Assembly (NCBI GenBank): GCA_037178625.1
Contig: CM074139.1
Span: forward strand, 558,001 to 622,000
Reading direction: 5' to 3'
Length of the DNA: 64,000 bases
Origin: Skeletonema tropicum
Taxonomy: Eukaryota; Bacillariophyta; Thalassiosirophyceae; Thalassiosirales; Thalassiosiraceae
The notes under the pieces: generated by a model
What the model was told of the DNA's origin: nothing
Seen by the model: the letters and a program-made list of their open reading frames with translations, nothing else
Database searches by the model: none
Part shown: piece after piece, positions 22,365 through 32,890 of the stretch
Numbering within the stretch: position 1 is the stretch's first letter
Layout of the letters: each line of letters begins with the position of its first letter
Made by a program: the position numbers and the translations under genes

Positions 22365-23219
22365 ATGAGTGGTCTGTCTGCGACACGCAGCCCATTCTTT
22401 TAGTATTGCCCTGATGCAAAACTCCTGTATTTTTTTACCTCGATGCAGATGAGTGGTGTATTCAAGTAGAGCGGTACTGGACTGTCGAACGGAAATTTCA
22501 AAAGTGTATTGGGCCTTTGCAAAATCTCATTTCACGACTAGCGGCCCTTGTGCGTAGAAGACAACACGCGCAACATGCAGTATGATAAGTGAAAGTAGGT
22601 AGATAGATAGATAGAACTTCTTGCAACAGAGCCTTCGGTCACAATCATGCTTAGGCTGTTCGGCATGAGGCATTGCCTTGCGACCAAGGTTTGCGTTTGC
22701 GACCACATCTCATCATGTCAAACTTGGAGGCTGATTCACGTTTCACGACGAAAAGTGTCTGAACGGTTCTCCAGTTTTGTCTTACATAGTGCAGCGATTA
22801 AATTTTGTAAACCGAGCGGTTAAAGTTGTACCTGAGAAAATTCACCTAGAACGTACGTACGGACGGTTCCTATGAAATTTGAGGGCGCCGGGCTGATGCC
22901 ACCCAGGGCACATAAAAGAACCACCTGGGAACTGAAACTAAATCCACTTTTTTTTTATCCGCTAGCTTGTCAAAATACACGAGGGCCTACAATACTAGCA
23001 CTCGCTAAAATACAGCGAGTTTTACATAGGATTGAATACAAAATTACGCGCCCCGCTTTTTCTGCACTCGGGCCCTCTAGAGGCCTCATGCCGAAGGCAG
23101 TGCACGTAAATAGTACTGGTAAATGTCACTCTGTGAAGTTTTCAGTTCAGATAAATAAGGAATGGCTTGATCCTACTCTTACTCCCTTTCCTTATTTTAA
23201 GTATTGTTGATACAGTAGG
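22365..23219. other. Gene-free stretch between two elements
   Basis: A GATA microsatellite lies at about 22598-22613. At 23115-23285 there is another copy of the HA-gene 5' flank (AAATGTCACTCTGTGAAGTT; compare 12973). No gene is supported; the open frame at 22872-23210 starts at ATG but has no motif and overlaps this repeat. Confidence 0.45.
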
Positions 23220-23269
23220 CTTGTCCCTCAAAAGAGAGAAGAACAATTCTACCAAGATGCAGAGAGCAG

Positions 23270-25073
23270 CTCCTACGTTACCATAGCCATAAACGTGCTA
23301 CGTATGAGTATCAACGTGCTGGAATTCGTCGGAAATATCATCACCTACGCCGCCGCACTCACAGTAATCTCGGAAGGTCACCCAACTGACGATCCTTTCC
23401 CAATACTCCTCAATCATGCCGACAACAAAAGCTCAATCAAGTAGATCCGACTGTGCACTAGTTCCCCTATTGGAAGGCGCCTAGCACTATTCCTATGTTT
23501 CCTCCTCATCGACTCCCCCCTCGGAGTGAACGCCAAATACCTACCAGGAGATGAAAACTTTATTGCTGATGCAATTTCACGTCTCAAACAATAGAAAGGC
23601 ACTCACAATTTCTTCTATGACTACTCTTCTTTAAAACAGAAATACCCAATCTTGACGAACTGCCGTTCTTTTCAACCGAGTCAAGAGCTACTTTCAATGC
23701 TCTGGACAATTATCTTAGACGAGAGTATGCCAACTCTATCTCAAGTAAGGATCTTGAAACAACTAGGTCTAGGCAAGCTTTCTACATAAATTTTACCCAA
23801 TCTAAGCTTTTCCAGATCCATGTGGTGAAGGAAGAATATGGGACCGTATCCTTGCGCATTACATTAAAGAACTCCAATTGGGGATTAACATTCAAAACAA
23901 AGACGATATGCGATATGATACCATTTTGGGATATGTTAAAGATGCTTTTGAACTTTTCCGATTACGTAACTTACCAGATCCTTTCAATATCGACGACAGG
24001 TCCAGCTTAGCAGCAACTATCCTCAGAAACATTAGAGACGAGGAAAATATTGCTGATCAACGATTCCCTATAACCCCGGAGATGTTTGCAGAAATGCTCA
24101 AGACATCCGAATCATCTAACTTACTATCGGCCCAATGCGTCATGGTTGATTTGGCAATACTAGGAAGATACCTGGGACCAAGACTAGCCGAATATGGCCA
24201 AAAATCTCAAAAACGACCGAAATACCATATATACCCGAGCGGTAAATCAGTACTGAAGGCTTGGTCACAAAACGACATCATTCTTATATGACAAAGACAA
24301 TCAAAGAATAACGCCAGACTCACTTGCAGGCATAGACAAACCAACTAGAGCTTCGTTCACATTCAAAATCCAAAAGAATCGACGTAATGGTGAAGTCAAA
24401 CAAGTCCTCTTTGACCCAAATAACAAGGAAATGTGCCCAGTTAGAGCTACGTATAGAATCGTCTATAGGGCTATGACACTTCAACAACCTTGTGATCTCC
24501 CGGTATGTGTCTACAGAAACGAAAAATCTGAAGTAACCTACCTCACTGGATCAGCGATGTCTAAATTCCTACGACAAATGGCAAAGAAAGCTCACCCAAC
24601 TATGACTGATATAGACCTGAAAAGATACTCAGCTCACTCCATCCGAGTCACAGCAGCAGTTCTCCTCCACGAACACGGATGTAACGGAGATTATATCAAA
24701 ATACAGCTGAGGTGGCAAGGAGACTCTTACAGAGTTTACCTACGGAGTACCAAAACTATACTCAAGCACCATACTACCGCGCTGAGCAATTCTGCTGCCT
24801 TATCAATCAAACTCGCAAATGTAGACCAAAATGTCTCCTATTCAGCTGAGCAACAAGCCATGAAGAAATGGGACGTTATGACGATATCGAATAGATACAA
24901 ATATTCAGAACTTTATCTCTTCACTGCCATATTCTCCTACCCCTTTTTCTTTTGCACACATGCTTGCGTATACACAATGGCTGAGACACGATGCACTTCA
25001 ATCACAGTTCACAAACTTGACTCTAGCACACCGTTCTTAGTGCTTTGCACAAGTTTTCGCTCACATCTGTGTG
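23270..25073 (+). pseudogene. Decayed DIRS-type retroelement: RNase H end and tyrosine recombinase
   Basis: At 23390-23595 one frame reads LNHADNKSS, a TAG stop, LCTSSPIGR, LGVNAKYLPGDENFIADAIS and RLKQ, the end of a retroelement RNase H. At 23878-24290 and 24431-24890 the frames encode a tyrosine recombinase: an N-terminal helical domain, then SAHSIRVTAAVLLHEHG (the HxxR box) and LRWQGDSYRVYLRS (the W/H and nucleophilic Tyr box). RNase H plus tyrosine recombinase instead of a DDE integrase defines DIRS-like elements. Stops and frame changes (TAG near 23440, breaks near 24290-24430) show it is dead. The reverse-transcriptase part is missing. Confidence 0.65.
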
Positions 25074-25320
25074 GAGTGTTTATACGACAACCGTATTGAT
25101 GCTTGCAGGGAGTCTTTAGTTTTACCAAACTAAGACCCTGTAGCATAAGTAGTACTAGGACATACACCAATTTGTCGTGCAAATTTGTGGAGTCCCAACT
25201 ACCCTTAGTGTGTTGTACAATTGTCGTTTTACATAGTGATTCTCGTGTACTTCATCTATCTCTAGCCACAGTGAATACGCATTCGAGGCGCCAGGAGTTT
25301 TTCCGCAGGCACGAGGAAAA
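25074..25320 (+). repeat. 247-bp direct repeat, copy 1 (DIRS terminal repeat)
   Basis: It is identical by eye to 25970-26216 (shift of 896 bp). It begins GAGTGTTTATACGACAACCG and ends GGCACGAGGAAAA. It lies just after the recombinase, as expected for the B1 part of split direct repeats. Confidence 0.85.
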
Positions 25321-25493
25321 TCGACTGATAGACTTGATCAGTAGTTATCGTGCAGGTCTGACTTCTAGCGTAGCGCCAAGTTTCTACTTACGCTAAAAGG
25401 GTTTTCTGCGATTACAGAAAGCGAAATCGCAGGAAGAATTTGAAACGAAAATGGCGGGAGAAGCACAAAGAATTTTGCATGCTTCTCCACACT

Positions 25494-25838
25494 AGCGTGT
25501 CCCAGATGTGGCTAGGATTCCTACTTTCCCACGTAGGATTCCCACATCGGAATCTTACGTGGGAAAGTAGGAATCCCAGCCGTCAAAATTTGCTTTTGTG
25601 TCCCAGAACCAAATTTCCACCCTCAAATTTCCACTTTTCGAGGGCCTGCGCGATGCTCCCCGCACAAAATAATAAAATGCGTGGGATTCTGAGGTGGGAA
25701 AGTGGAAAAGTAGAATCCTACGTCGACGTGGGATTCTGGGGTGGACGTAGGATTTTGATTTTCAGGATCAAAAGTCGACGTGGGATTCTGGGGTGGGAAA
25801 GTGGAATTTGGAGTGGGAAAGTGGATCTGGGACACGCT
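25494..25838. mobile_element. MITE with 14-bp TIR and 3-bp target duplication, inside the DIRS repeat region
   Basis: Terminal inverted repeats AGCGTGTCCCAGAT at both ends (345 bp), flanked by ACT (25491-25493 and 25839-25841). The interior is built from repeated GTGGGATTCTGGGGTGGGAA-type blocks in both orientations. No coding capacity. Confidence 0.7.
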
Positions 25839-25969
25839 ACTTCGCTGACCACACACATTCTCATCAGTGTCAATTCAATGACACCGAAGACTACTACGGC
25901 ATTGCCATCATTTCATTTGGTAGTCAGCAAAGGAACGCTATTTTCTTTTTCCCACCCTACCCTCCCTGT

Positions 25970-26216
25970 GAGTGTTTATACGACAACCGTATTGATGCTT
26001 GCAGGGAGTCTTTAGTTTTACCAAACTAAGACCCTGTAGCATAAGTAGTACTAGGACATACACCAATTTGTCGTGCAAATTTGTGGAGTCCCAACTACCC
26101 TTAGTGTGTTGTACAATTGTCGTTTTACATAGTGATTCTCGTGTACTTCATCTATCTCTAGCCACAGTGAATACGCATTCGAGGCGCCAGGAGTTTTTCC
26201 GCAGGCACGAGGAAAA
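25970..26216 (+). repeat. 247-bp direct repeat, copy 2 (DIRS terminal repeat)
   Basis: Second copy of 25074-25320. With the roughly 650 bp between them, the order recombinase, B1, A2, B2 matches PAT/Ngaro-type split direct repeats. The expected A1 copy at the 5' side was not found. Confidence 0.8.
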
Positions 26217-26262
26217 GTATGAATTACACAGTACAAAAATAAGCAAGGCCGCGACCTTAAGT

Positions 26263-27540
26263 AACGCGTACACGTAAAGTAACTCTATCACAATCTCTTG
26301 TACTTGCACTCTCTATCCAGCTAGCAAGAATGAATGTGGACACAGATGCAGCAATACTAAGGTCCTGCTTTTGCTCTTGTTTCAAAGGTGGTTCGTTTTC
26401 ATCTTTCGCAGAATAGAATTATCTCTTGCTAATGTTAATGTTATCATTATCATTAATGTGCTACCTTACTTTCTGCTTTGTACAACGAATTGTGTAATCT
26501 CTCAGATCAATTCCAGTTTTCATTGAGTGCCAATGAATCAATAGTCAGCCACGTTCGGTGGAGAAATTGCGTTAACAAGAACAATGTCTTCTTGAACATT
26601 ATAGTCGGTTGGGAATACTATGACATCAGGATCCGTCTCCGTCTCGGTCTTGCTGAAGTCATCGAGGCCGGGTAGCTGAGGGCACAGCCTCTTTAATACA
26701 AGCTGACATCGATCCACAGCTTCTGGATCCATTGTCATCGTTGGATCTGTCATTAGTGCTTCAAAAGATTGATTCATGTCGGCAGTGAGGATATGAGGGT
26801 TCTCAGCAGCTATCTTCTCCTCAGCATTCTTGAGGGCGGCGTAAGCGATGACAGAGGATCTGCGAGTTGCTAGCAACTCGGGTGAAAAGATGGCGATCTC
26901 AGCTTGATATCGTGTAGCCTCGTATAGATACGATGTTGTTGTGGAACAACAGTCACCCAATGGATGTAGTTGAGAAAAGTTGATGGCGAACTGATGAACG
27001 GTCGGCGGGTTAAGTCTCCAGTCTAGTAATACGAGAATCTTCATCTCCATCTCATATATTTCTTGTGGGTCAACATGATCGTAGAGAAGTCTAGCCAGAG
27101 CTCGAGAGCGGCTCTCGATAATACGATCCTCCGACATGGAATGGAGCTTTATCGCAAGGAAGAGTGAAGTGACAGCAATAAAATGAAACTTGTCCTTCGT
27201 ATGGAGACCATCGCAGGATGCTTGGCTTTAGATGTAGCGATCAAAGTAGTACATAGCCACTCCTACCACCTCCCGATCGAAGTTGTAGTGATCGACGAAT
27301 TCGTAACACCTGTGAAAGAATAATGTTGAAGTTGAAGAAAAGCAGAGCAGTGCAGACATCTCGTAAACACTAAAATGGATTGATGTGATGTTTACCCTTA
27401 CCAATCACAAATCAAGAGCAATTGTTAAAGAATTTTGGCTGGATCAATGGGCGGTTGTGGATGGTGACTTCGCCGGCCGGCAGTGGCTTCGGCGACACCA
27501 CGACATCAAACCCCATTATCTAAATCGGCCGGGGTTCGCT
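26263..27540 (-). pseudogene. Cyclin pseudogene (diatom-type), copy 1
   Basis: It is a near-copy of the cyclin gene at 56801-58231, including intron 1, the 3' flank down to about 26263 and promoter-like sequence up to about 27500. Most of exon 1 is deleted: promoter-like sequence joins directly to the last bases of exon 1 near 27412. A TAA (minus strand, 27228-27230) replaces a Ser codon in the cyclin box (DRYI-stop). The 3' part (26538-27137) remains open for 199 codons from SEDRIIESRSRAL to the stop. It lacks the MITE found in the other copy, so it preserves the empty insertion site. A truncated product from an internal ATG is possible but would lack half of the cyclin box. Confidence 0.75.
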
Positions 27541-27773
27541 GCATCACATTGAAATATTAAGTCCTACGTATCTATTCAGTCTGACCGTGATTGACTCCAT
27601 TGCCGCATCTCATTCGTCGGGTAAGGTTGAGGCTACCTTACATATTACATATATAATTACTTGTGTTGAGATGGAAAAGCTGGCACAAACTACATGGTAG
27701 ACACAACCGAAACACAACAGCATCTGATGCACCTGCACCTCTGGAACCCCCTTCTCCAAAGACAGAAGACAAG

Positions 27774-28769
27774 ATGAACTCTTCAGAGAAACCCGAGGCA
27801 GGAGCAGGAGCAGAAGCTCCTCCTCGCGTTAACGATTCTGAGACCGAGACCGAGACCGAGAACTTAGCAGTTGCTTTCATCGAGAATGAGGACAAGAGCT
27901 TCCCCCAAATCCTACATGAGATCCTTGCCACGACTGAGTGCCAGTCCATCCTTCACTGGCTTCCCGATGGCTTCTCGTTCCTTCTTGTGGACAAGCGACG
28001 ATTCTCTAGTGAGATTCTACCCCAATACTTCCGTGGGGCTCTATTGAATAGCTTCATCCGAAAGCTCAACCGATGGGGATTCCGCAGGGTCAAGAGTCGT
28101 TCCAAGGGAGAGGAATCATCGATCGCAAACAAGAACTTTGTCCGTGACAAGCCTTGGCTGTGCCTGAAAATGAGGTGCAAGTACGAGCCAACTTACCACA
28201 AAGATCCTTCTGCTAAGAAAGCGACGCAGAAGAATAATAATAAGAAGATCAAGCAAAAATCTACAGCTACTACTAAGGAGTCCGATAGCAAGAGTCTTGC
28301 CACTCCTGCTCCTGCAACTGCCGGCATTGTGGTATCTGCAAAAGCCCCTCCTCCATTCTTGGCGACGAATGGAATGATGAATAGGGCATTTGTTCCTACC
28401 TTCTCACGCGTGGCGGTGTCGGAACACGAACCGCCACCACTGCAGAATCATGATCTTAAGTTCCCTGCAGCCCCAGCCCCAGCCCCAGCTCGCTTCCTTT
28501 CCACAGCCACAGCCATTCGAGAGAACCAACACCAGCATCTTGCTTATCATCAACAACGCATCTTCTATGAAAGGCAGATCCTCATTGCTCAAATGCGTCG
28601 GCGGCATCAGCTTCAACTGGAGTCACTGGAGTTGCAGCGTCTCAATGAGATGTCTGTGCAGATCGGAGAGCAGTTCACCAGCAGTCACGTCCAGAGAGCC
28701 ATGATGGCAAAGTATGTACGAGATATGTTGCGCAGCAGCAACAGTCACTACAGAGGAGAAAGGAAGTAA
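27774..28769 (+). CDS. HSF-type transcription factor
   Basis: A 331-residue product from the first in-frame ATG at 27774 (the frame is open upstream but only with non-ATG starts). The heat-shock-factor DNA-binding domain is at about residues 39-139: DKSFPQILHEIL, SILHWLPDGFSFLLVDKRRF, the recognition-helix region SFIRKLNRWGFRRV, then FVRDKPWLCLKM. The remainder is Lys/Ala/Pro-rich with a Gln/Arg-rich helical segment near the C-terminus (YERQILIAQMRRRHQLQLES) that may serve for oligomerisation. HSFs bind nGAAn repeats in the nucleus. The family is strongly expanded in diatoms, and members act beyond heat shock. It is divergently placed beside the cyclin pseudogene. Confidence 0.88.
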   Translation: MNSSEKPEAGAGAEAPPRVNDSETETETENLAVAFIENEDKSFPQILHEILATTECQSILHWLPDGFSFLLVDKRRFSSEILPQYFRGALLNSFIRKLNRWGFRRVKSRSKGEESSIANKNFVRDKPWLCLKMRCKYEPTYHKDPSAKKATQKNNNKKIKQKSTATTKESDSKSLATPAPATAGIVVSAKAPPPFLATNGMMNRAFVPTFSRVAVSEHEPPPLQNHDLKFPAAPAPAPARFLSTATAIRENQHQHLAYHQQRIFYERQILIAQMRRRHQLQLESLELQRLNEMSVQIGEQFTSSHVQRAMMAKYVRDMLRSSNSHYRGERK

Positions 28770-28959
28770 GAGTAGAAGAAACACAAATGACACGTGAACG
28801 TGCTGAAACAATTTCGTACATAAACTAAAGGGAATCGATTTTGAATGCATGATGTCATCTTCAGTTGCCAGTTGCCTGGGGTATTGTTTGAAGATATGTT
28901 CTGCTGTGTTTTAGGTGCGGCCAACTTTTGCACATTCTTGCATAACTCTCTATCGTAGA

Positions 28960-29320
28960 AAGAGAAAGAAGAGAAAGTGGTCTTAGAGAAACAAGGCTTT
29001 GTTTGGGACCCAAACGACCAAACGATCATGCTTGGAACGAGATGCTTCAGCAGTTCGTAGAATAAAAGAGAGAGCACGGTGATACACTCGTCCCGATAAG
29101 GTATGAAGAAAATCCACAGTTGGGACGTTGGGTTGATGCGCAGAGGCAAACTAGGAAAAGCAAGATCTCGCACGTCTAGCAATTCTTAATGGGAATGGCT
29201 TTGTTTGGGACGTACTCGATGAGGCTCGGAACGAGCAGTTTCAGCAGCTCTTAGAATAGAAGAAAAAGCATGGTGATACACTCATTCCACTGTCTCATCC
29301 TGACAATCTCTTTTCTTAAG
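28960..29320 (+). pseudogene. Degraded HA-repeat gene copy
   Basis: Two decayed HA units: GGCTTTGTTTGGGACC, CACGGTGATACACTCGTCC, and a second block ending in CATCCTGACAATC. Frameshifts and stops (for example GTAGAATAAAAGAG) break every frame. It corresponds to parts of 13600-13900 of the HA/nuclease gene. Confidence 0.75.
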
Positions 29321-29535
29321 TCTTTTGCTCAAAAGTGACAAATTAACGTTGTTAATGTATACTTTGTAACTGACTAACGATGTTACATTTCTTGTTCTCT
29401 CCCTACATCTTCTTCCTTACCTTTCTTCTTCTTTCCGCCAACGTGCTGAGAGTCCCGGCATGGATTAATTAAGCAATGCACCACCATCCAATCAAGACGA
29501 AGCAAACAAATACTGCGAGAAAGATTCGGTAGAAG
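29321..29535 (+). repeat. Copy of the HA-gene 3' flank
   Basis: It matches 15119-15320 (CCCTACATCTTCTTCCTT, TGCTGAGAGTCCCGGCATG, AAGCAATG.ACCACCA). The degraded HA copy and this flank show that gene and flank were duplicated together. Confidence 0.7.
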
Positions 29536-29655
29536 TAGCTTCATTGTTGATCTGATCATAAGCCGTCGATCTCCCTCGTCCGATTTGCAGATCCATATTT
29601 TGTGCAGGTGTATGTTTGATCTTCATCACAATCGTAGGTCAGCTCCAATATCTTA

Positions 29656-30010
29656 TTGTTCATGCAGCCAGTAACACATGATTCCCCACCAAGGCAAAAG
29701 ATAGCAGTACTATTCATCAATCGTCGTAAAATCCGTGCACTGCAGACCCAGTTGAATCGTGACAAGAAGAAATTTGGTGAAATTGTGAAAAGAAGAACAA
29801 GTACTCAATACATCGATTTGAAAAGCGAAGAAGCCCTTGAAATCTCGTTCAGCAAGCTCGACATGGATGGCAATGACACTGTAGATAAGGAGGAACTAAA
29901 GTTGCTGTGGGAGATGCGATTGAAGAGAAAGACTTCGAAGCGATGTGGGCAAATATTGTCTTGATAAGAATGGAAGCCTCGACTTTGGTGAGTTCTCCCA
30001 CTTTCTTGCT
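29656..30010 (+). pseudogene. EF-hand protein relic
   Basis: In the first frame an EF-hand loop is clear (DMDGNDTVDKEE, about 29863-29898). The sequence then continues coherently in a second frame (GDAIEEKDFEAMWANI) and a third (LDKNGSLDFGEF, a second Ca2+-binding loop). Two frame changes within about 80 bp indicate a broken calcium-binding gene. No start or full domain set is preserved. Confidence 0.55.
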
Positions 30011-30490
30011 GAAGTTAGGATCACATCCACTTGAAAATGAAGGATGCCCTCAATATACACTTTGTACAGATAAAGTAATTACCTCACCCATACCACAGCC
30101 AGAGGTGTGCAGTTTTCGTAGAAGTTACCAATGACGCATGGGTCTTGCAGCAAAGTGCTGTGTAACTATACATAGGTGGTCCAACACAAAGACCGTTGAG
30201 AGCTCCCTCTCTGCTTGCACCAATGCCTCACAGTCAATGCAGAAATGGGAGAGCGTGGAATAGTCCCAATTCAAATCTCTAAAGCCACAGGTGATGGAAC
30301 ATACTTGCCTTGCTTCTCTTTATTGCTGCTACTGTTTGTCAAATGAAAATACGGAAGACCCACTGACCATTCACCCTTCTTCTTGTCAGATTCTGCATGA
30401 TGTTTCAGCATTCAATCGGCCAAAGCTTCCAAAGATTACTTTGATAAAGTTTACGTCTACAACTCACCGTCAGCTTGTTCGTAAGAAGAC
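30011..30490. other. No supported gene
   Basis: About 480 bp between the EF-hand relic and the 3' end of the glycosyltransferase gene. Only short open frames without motifs are present. Confidence 0.4.
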
Positions 30491-32890
30491 TCATCCACCG
30501 CCATCTTTACTCAGCGCATCTTTCAACTTGGGCAGCCAATAATTCTCCACCTTTCGATTCATCCAACAATTACAGTATTGTCCATTCTCATCCTTGAACA
30601 CATTTTTCGTATGCAGTGCATCATTGAACGGCACATCATCGGAACAGGGTATCCCCACCAAGCAATTGGAAGGTCCATTCATTTTGCACATTTTATCACG
30701 TGCAAACGTTTCAGCTGGGACAGTCGTCTTTGCATGGATTAGTACTCCTTCGTTCAGCTCATCCACAAAACGTTCCACTTCTGGATTAGTAGTCCTATCC
30801 CGAATGAATTCCCCTTCGGTATGTTGCTTCTCTCTAGCCATATCAGCAGTAACAGTGGAATAGTGGACGAAATGCGACAAGACAAAGTCAGGCCGGTACA
30901 ATTGCTTCATGGCACGTGCAAACCTCTCTGGCTTTGGAGACTTGATATATTCACAATTGTACGTTTCCAAATATGTCAAGGATTCATTCTTCGTAAGACA
31001 TTGGTTGTTTTTCTTGGCCATTTCATGTGTACACTCCTTCGCTCCTTCATCATACGTCGGTACCAAGGTATGCAGTAATGGTCTTGCCCTTGTACTACGA
31101 AACTTGAGGACACTCCTCCCCTCTTCCTTATCAACCTTGTCTAAAATCTGCTTCCAGCTCGTGTACTTTCCCATGGGGACAAAGTATTCATCCGGATCCA
31201 TGGATGCCATCCAATCAGTACTTGCTCCATACCGGGCGCGACATGCAGCCTCAGCAGCATATTGACTAGAACGCTCCCCTGGATCATCATGTGCAGGTCG
31301 ATTATTGTTACATATCGTAGCCGGCCATTCAATACGTGTCACCTTGGAAGCGGGAAATAGATCCGTCACCGACCTCAAGTCATCCTTGCCGTCATGATCT
31401 GTCTCTTGTTTGGCACCACTCCCAAAATCAGGATCAACCTCATTTTTCAATCGGAAGATAGTCGCATTGGCACCAGTATTGTCAAAGATGTAAATATGAT
31501 CAAATCCAACTTGCAAATTGAATGCAATCCATTCACGTAGTCGAGCTTTACCGTCCGAGATACGTCGTTCATTCCCACGACGTTGGTGGATGGCGGAGGT
31601 CCATGTGCATGCTACCAATCTATGTGGCTTTTTCTTTGTTGTTGTGGTGTCAGCAGTAACTGCATCACCATCATTCGACTCTGCCTGAGGCTTACTACAA
31701 ACTGGCAAATTCTCCCACCGTCCCGAATCTTCCACTCGTGGCAAAACATGATTCTTTCCCCACATTTTGGTTGCATTAAACGTCATTGGGCCACCATGAC
31801 CCTCGTGGAAGAAGTATCCATCGACATCATTTCGACGGACGGGTGTTCGTATCGGAATTATATCGAACAGTATCCTCGGCTGCTGCTGCTGATCTACATT
31901 ATCATTATTGCTGTTCTGCTGCAGATGAGCTGGAAGAGGACAATTGAACGCCAAAGGACTCAACCAAAACAAACCAAAGTCTTTTCCCGTTTCAATCATA
32001 CTCGATCGTTTCTTTCTCCAATTAATAAACTCATAGTTGAAATTGTACGTGGACAATGTCTCTCCTGCATATTGAATCGATTGCTCTTGATCATTGATTG
32101 TTTTAAAGCGGCAAATGAAGCGTGTTTCTAGCCCATCCTTGTCTGCTTCTTCATGTGTGCTGAGTCTATATTGCACATTATTCTCACCATCATCACCATC
32201 AGGACGATTATTATCATTTTGCAAACGTGTCACAGCCACAGGTTGAAACAACGCCACCTGCCCCTCCCAATAGTCCATGTCACTCTTGTGCGTCTTGCCT
32301 TTATGACATCGTCGTCGATTCTGTGCAATTACATGTACAGTGGTCCCATCATCGGAGAGGAATAGGTCGTGTATCCATGGCAGATATGGATCGAGTATGG
32401 TTGTACCAAATTGATCGATTGGTAGTAATGTTGGAATGTTGTTGCACATGTTGTTACCATTGGATTGTTGTTGGGAGTTGTAAGTTAATTTTGGAAAGTG
32501 TTGACGAGTCAAATCTTTCTTGTGCACATTTCGTTGTGGCAATGGTAATTTTTGTTTCTTTGTCGATGGATTTTCATACCATGCATTGTAGGATGAATCT
32601 GGTTCGGAATAGACTGTGAGAACAGGCGGCCAATCCTCATTAGGGATGATGTGTTTGGTGGTCGTTTGTTTCAAGTTGACTGCTTGTTGCTGCAACGAAA
32701 TTGAGGTCAAAAGATGATGTGGACTCTGCGGGTAAAATATCGGCCGATGTCGCTGCTGTGTGCCGAATATTTCGTGCCATGCAATCAATACGAATGGAGC
32801 GAAGATAGTAATGAGCAGGCCGATGAGGAAGAGGTACCGAAGTGACCTTATGTGGCGTGCACTGAGAATTAGTGGACGTGGTGGTGCCAT
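30491..32890 (-). CDS. GT92/DUF23-like glycosyltransferase, type II membrane protein
   Basis: A 799-residue product from the ATG at 32890 (codons further upstream are open but lack ATG). One hydrophobic anchor near residues 16-38 ([20 protein letters not shown]) after a basic start predicts a Golgi type II enzyme. The catalytic part, about residues 420-740, has [45 protein letters not shown] (acidic DxD-like motif) and [12 protein letters not shown], the landmarks of GT92/DUF23 enzymes. A long low-complexity lumenal stem separates anchor and domain. Substrate unknown; cell-wall or glycoprotein glycan building is an inference. No intron is needed. Confidence 0.75.
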   Translation of the reverse strand: MAPPRPLILSARHIRSLRYLFLIGLLITIFAPFVLIAWHEIFGTQQRHRPIFYPQSPHHLLTSISLQQQAVNLKQTTTKHIIPNEDWPPVLTVYSEPDSSYNAWYENPSTKKQKLPLPQRNVHKKDLTRQHFPKLTYNSQQQSNGNNMCNNIPTLLPIDQFGTTILDPYLPWIHDLFLSDDGTTVHVIAQNRRRCHKGKTHKSDMDYWEGQVALFQPVAVTRLQNDNNRPDGDDGENNVQYRLSTHEEADKDGLETRFICRFKTINDQEQSIQYAGETLSTYNFNYEFINWRKKRSSMIETGKDFGLFWLSPLAFNCPLPAHLQQNSNNDNVDQQQQPRILFDIIPIRTPVRRNDVDGYFFHEGHGGPMTFNATKMWGKNHVLPRVEDSGRWENLPVCSKPQAESNDGDAVTADTTTTKKKPHRLVACTWTSAIHQRRGNERRISDGKARLREWIAFNLQVGFDHIYIFDNTGANATIFRLKNEVDPDFGSGAKQETDHDGKDDLRSVTDLFPASKVTRIEWPATICNNNRPAHDDPGERSSQYAAEAACRARYGASTDWMASMDPDEYFVPMGKYTSWKQILDKVDKEEGRSVLKFRSTRARPLLHTLVPTYDEGAKECTHEMAKKNNQCLTKNESLTYLETYNCEYIKSPKPERFARAMKQLYRPDFVLSHFVHYSTVTADMAREKQHTEGEFIRDRTTNPEVERFVDELNEGVLIHAKTTVPAETFARDKMCKMNGPSNCLVGIPCSDDVPFNDALHTKNVFKDENGQYCNCWMNRKVENYWLPKLKDALSKDGGG

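Noticed and set aside
22872..23210. 112-codon plus-strand ORF
   Set aside because: Its 3' half is the dispersed HA-gene 5' flank repeat and the rest has no motif.
25103..25396. ORFs inside the 247-bp repeats (also at 25999-26277)
   Set aside because: The same short frame occurs in both repeat copies because the DNA is duplicated. There is no domain; it is retroelement terminal-repeat sequence.
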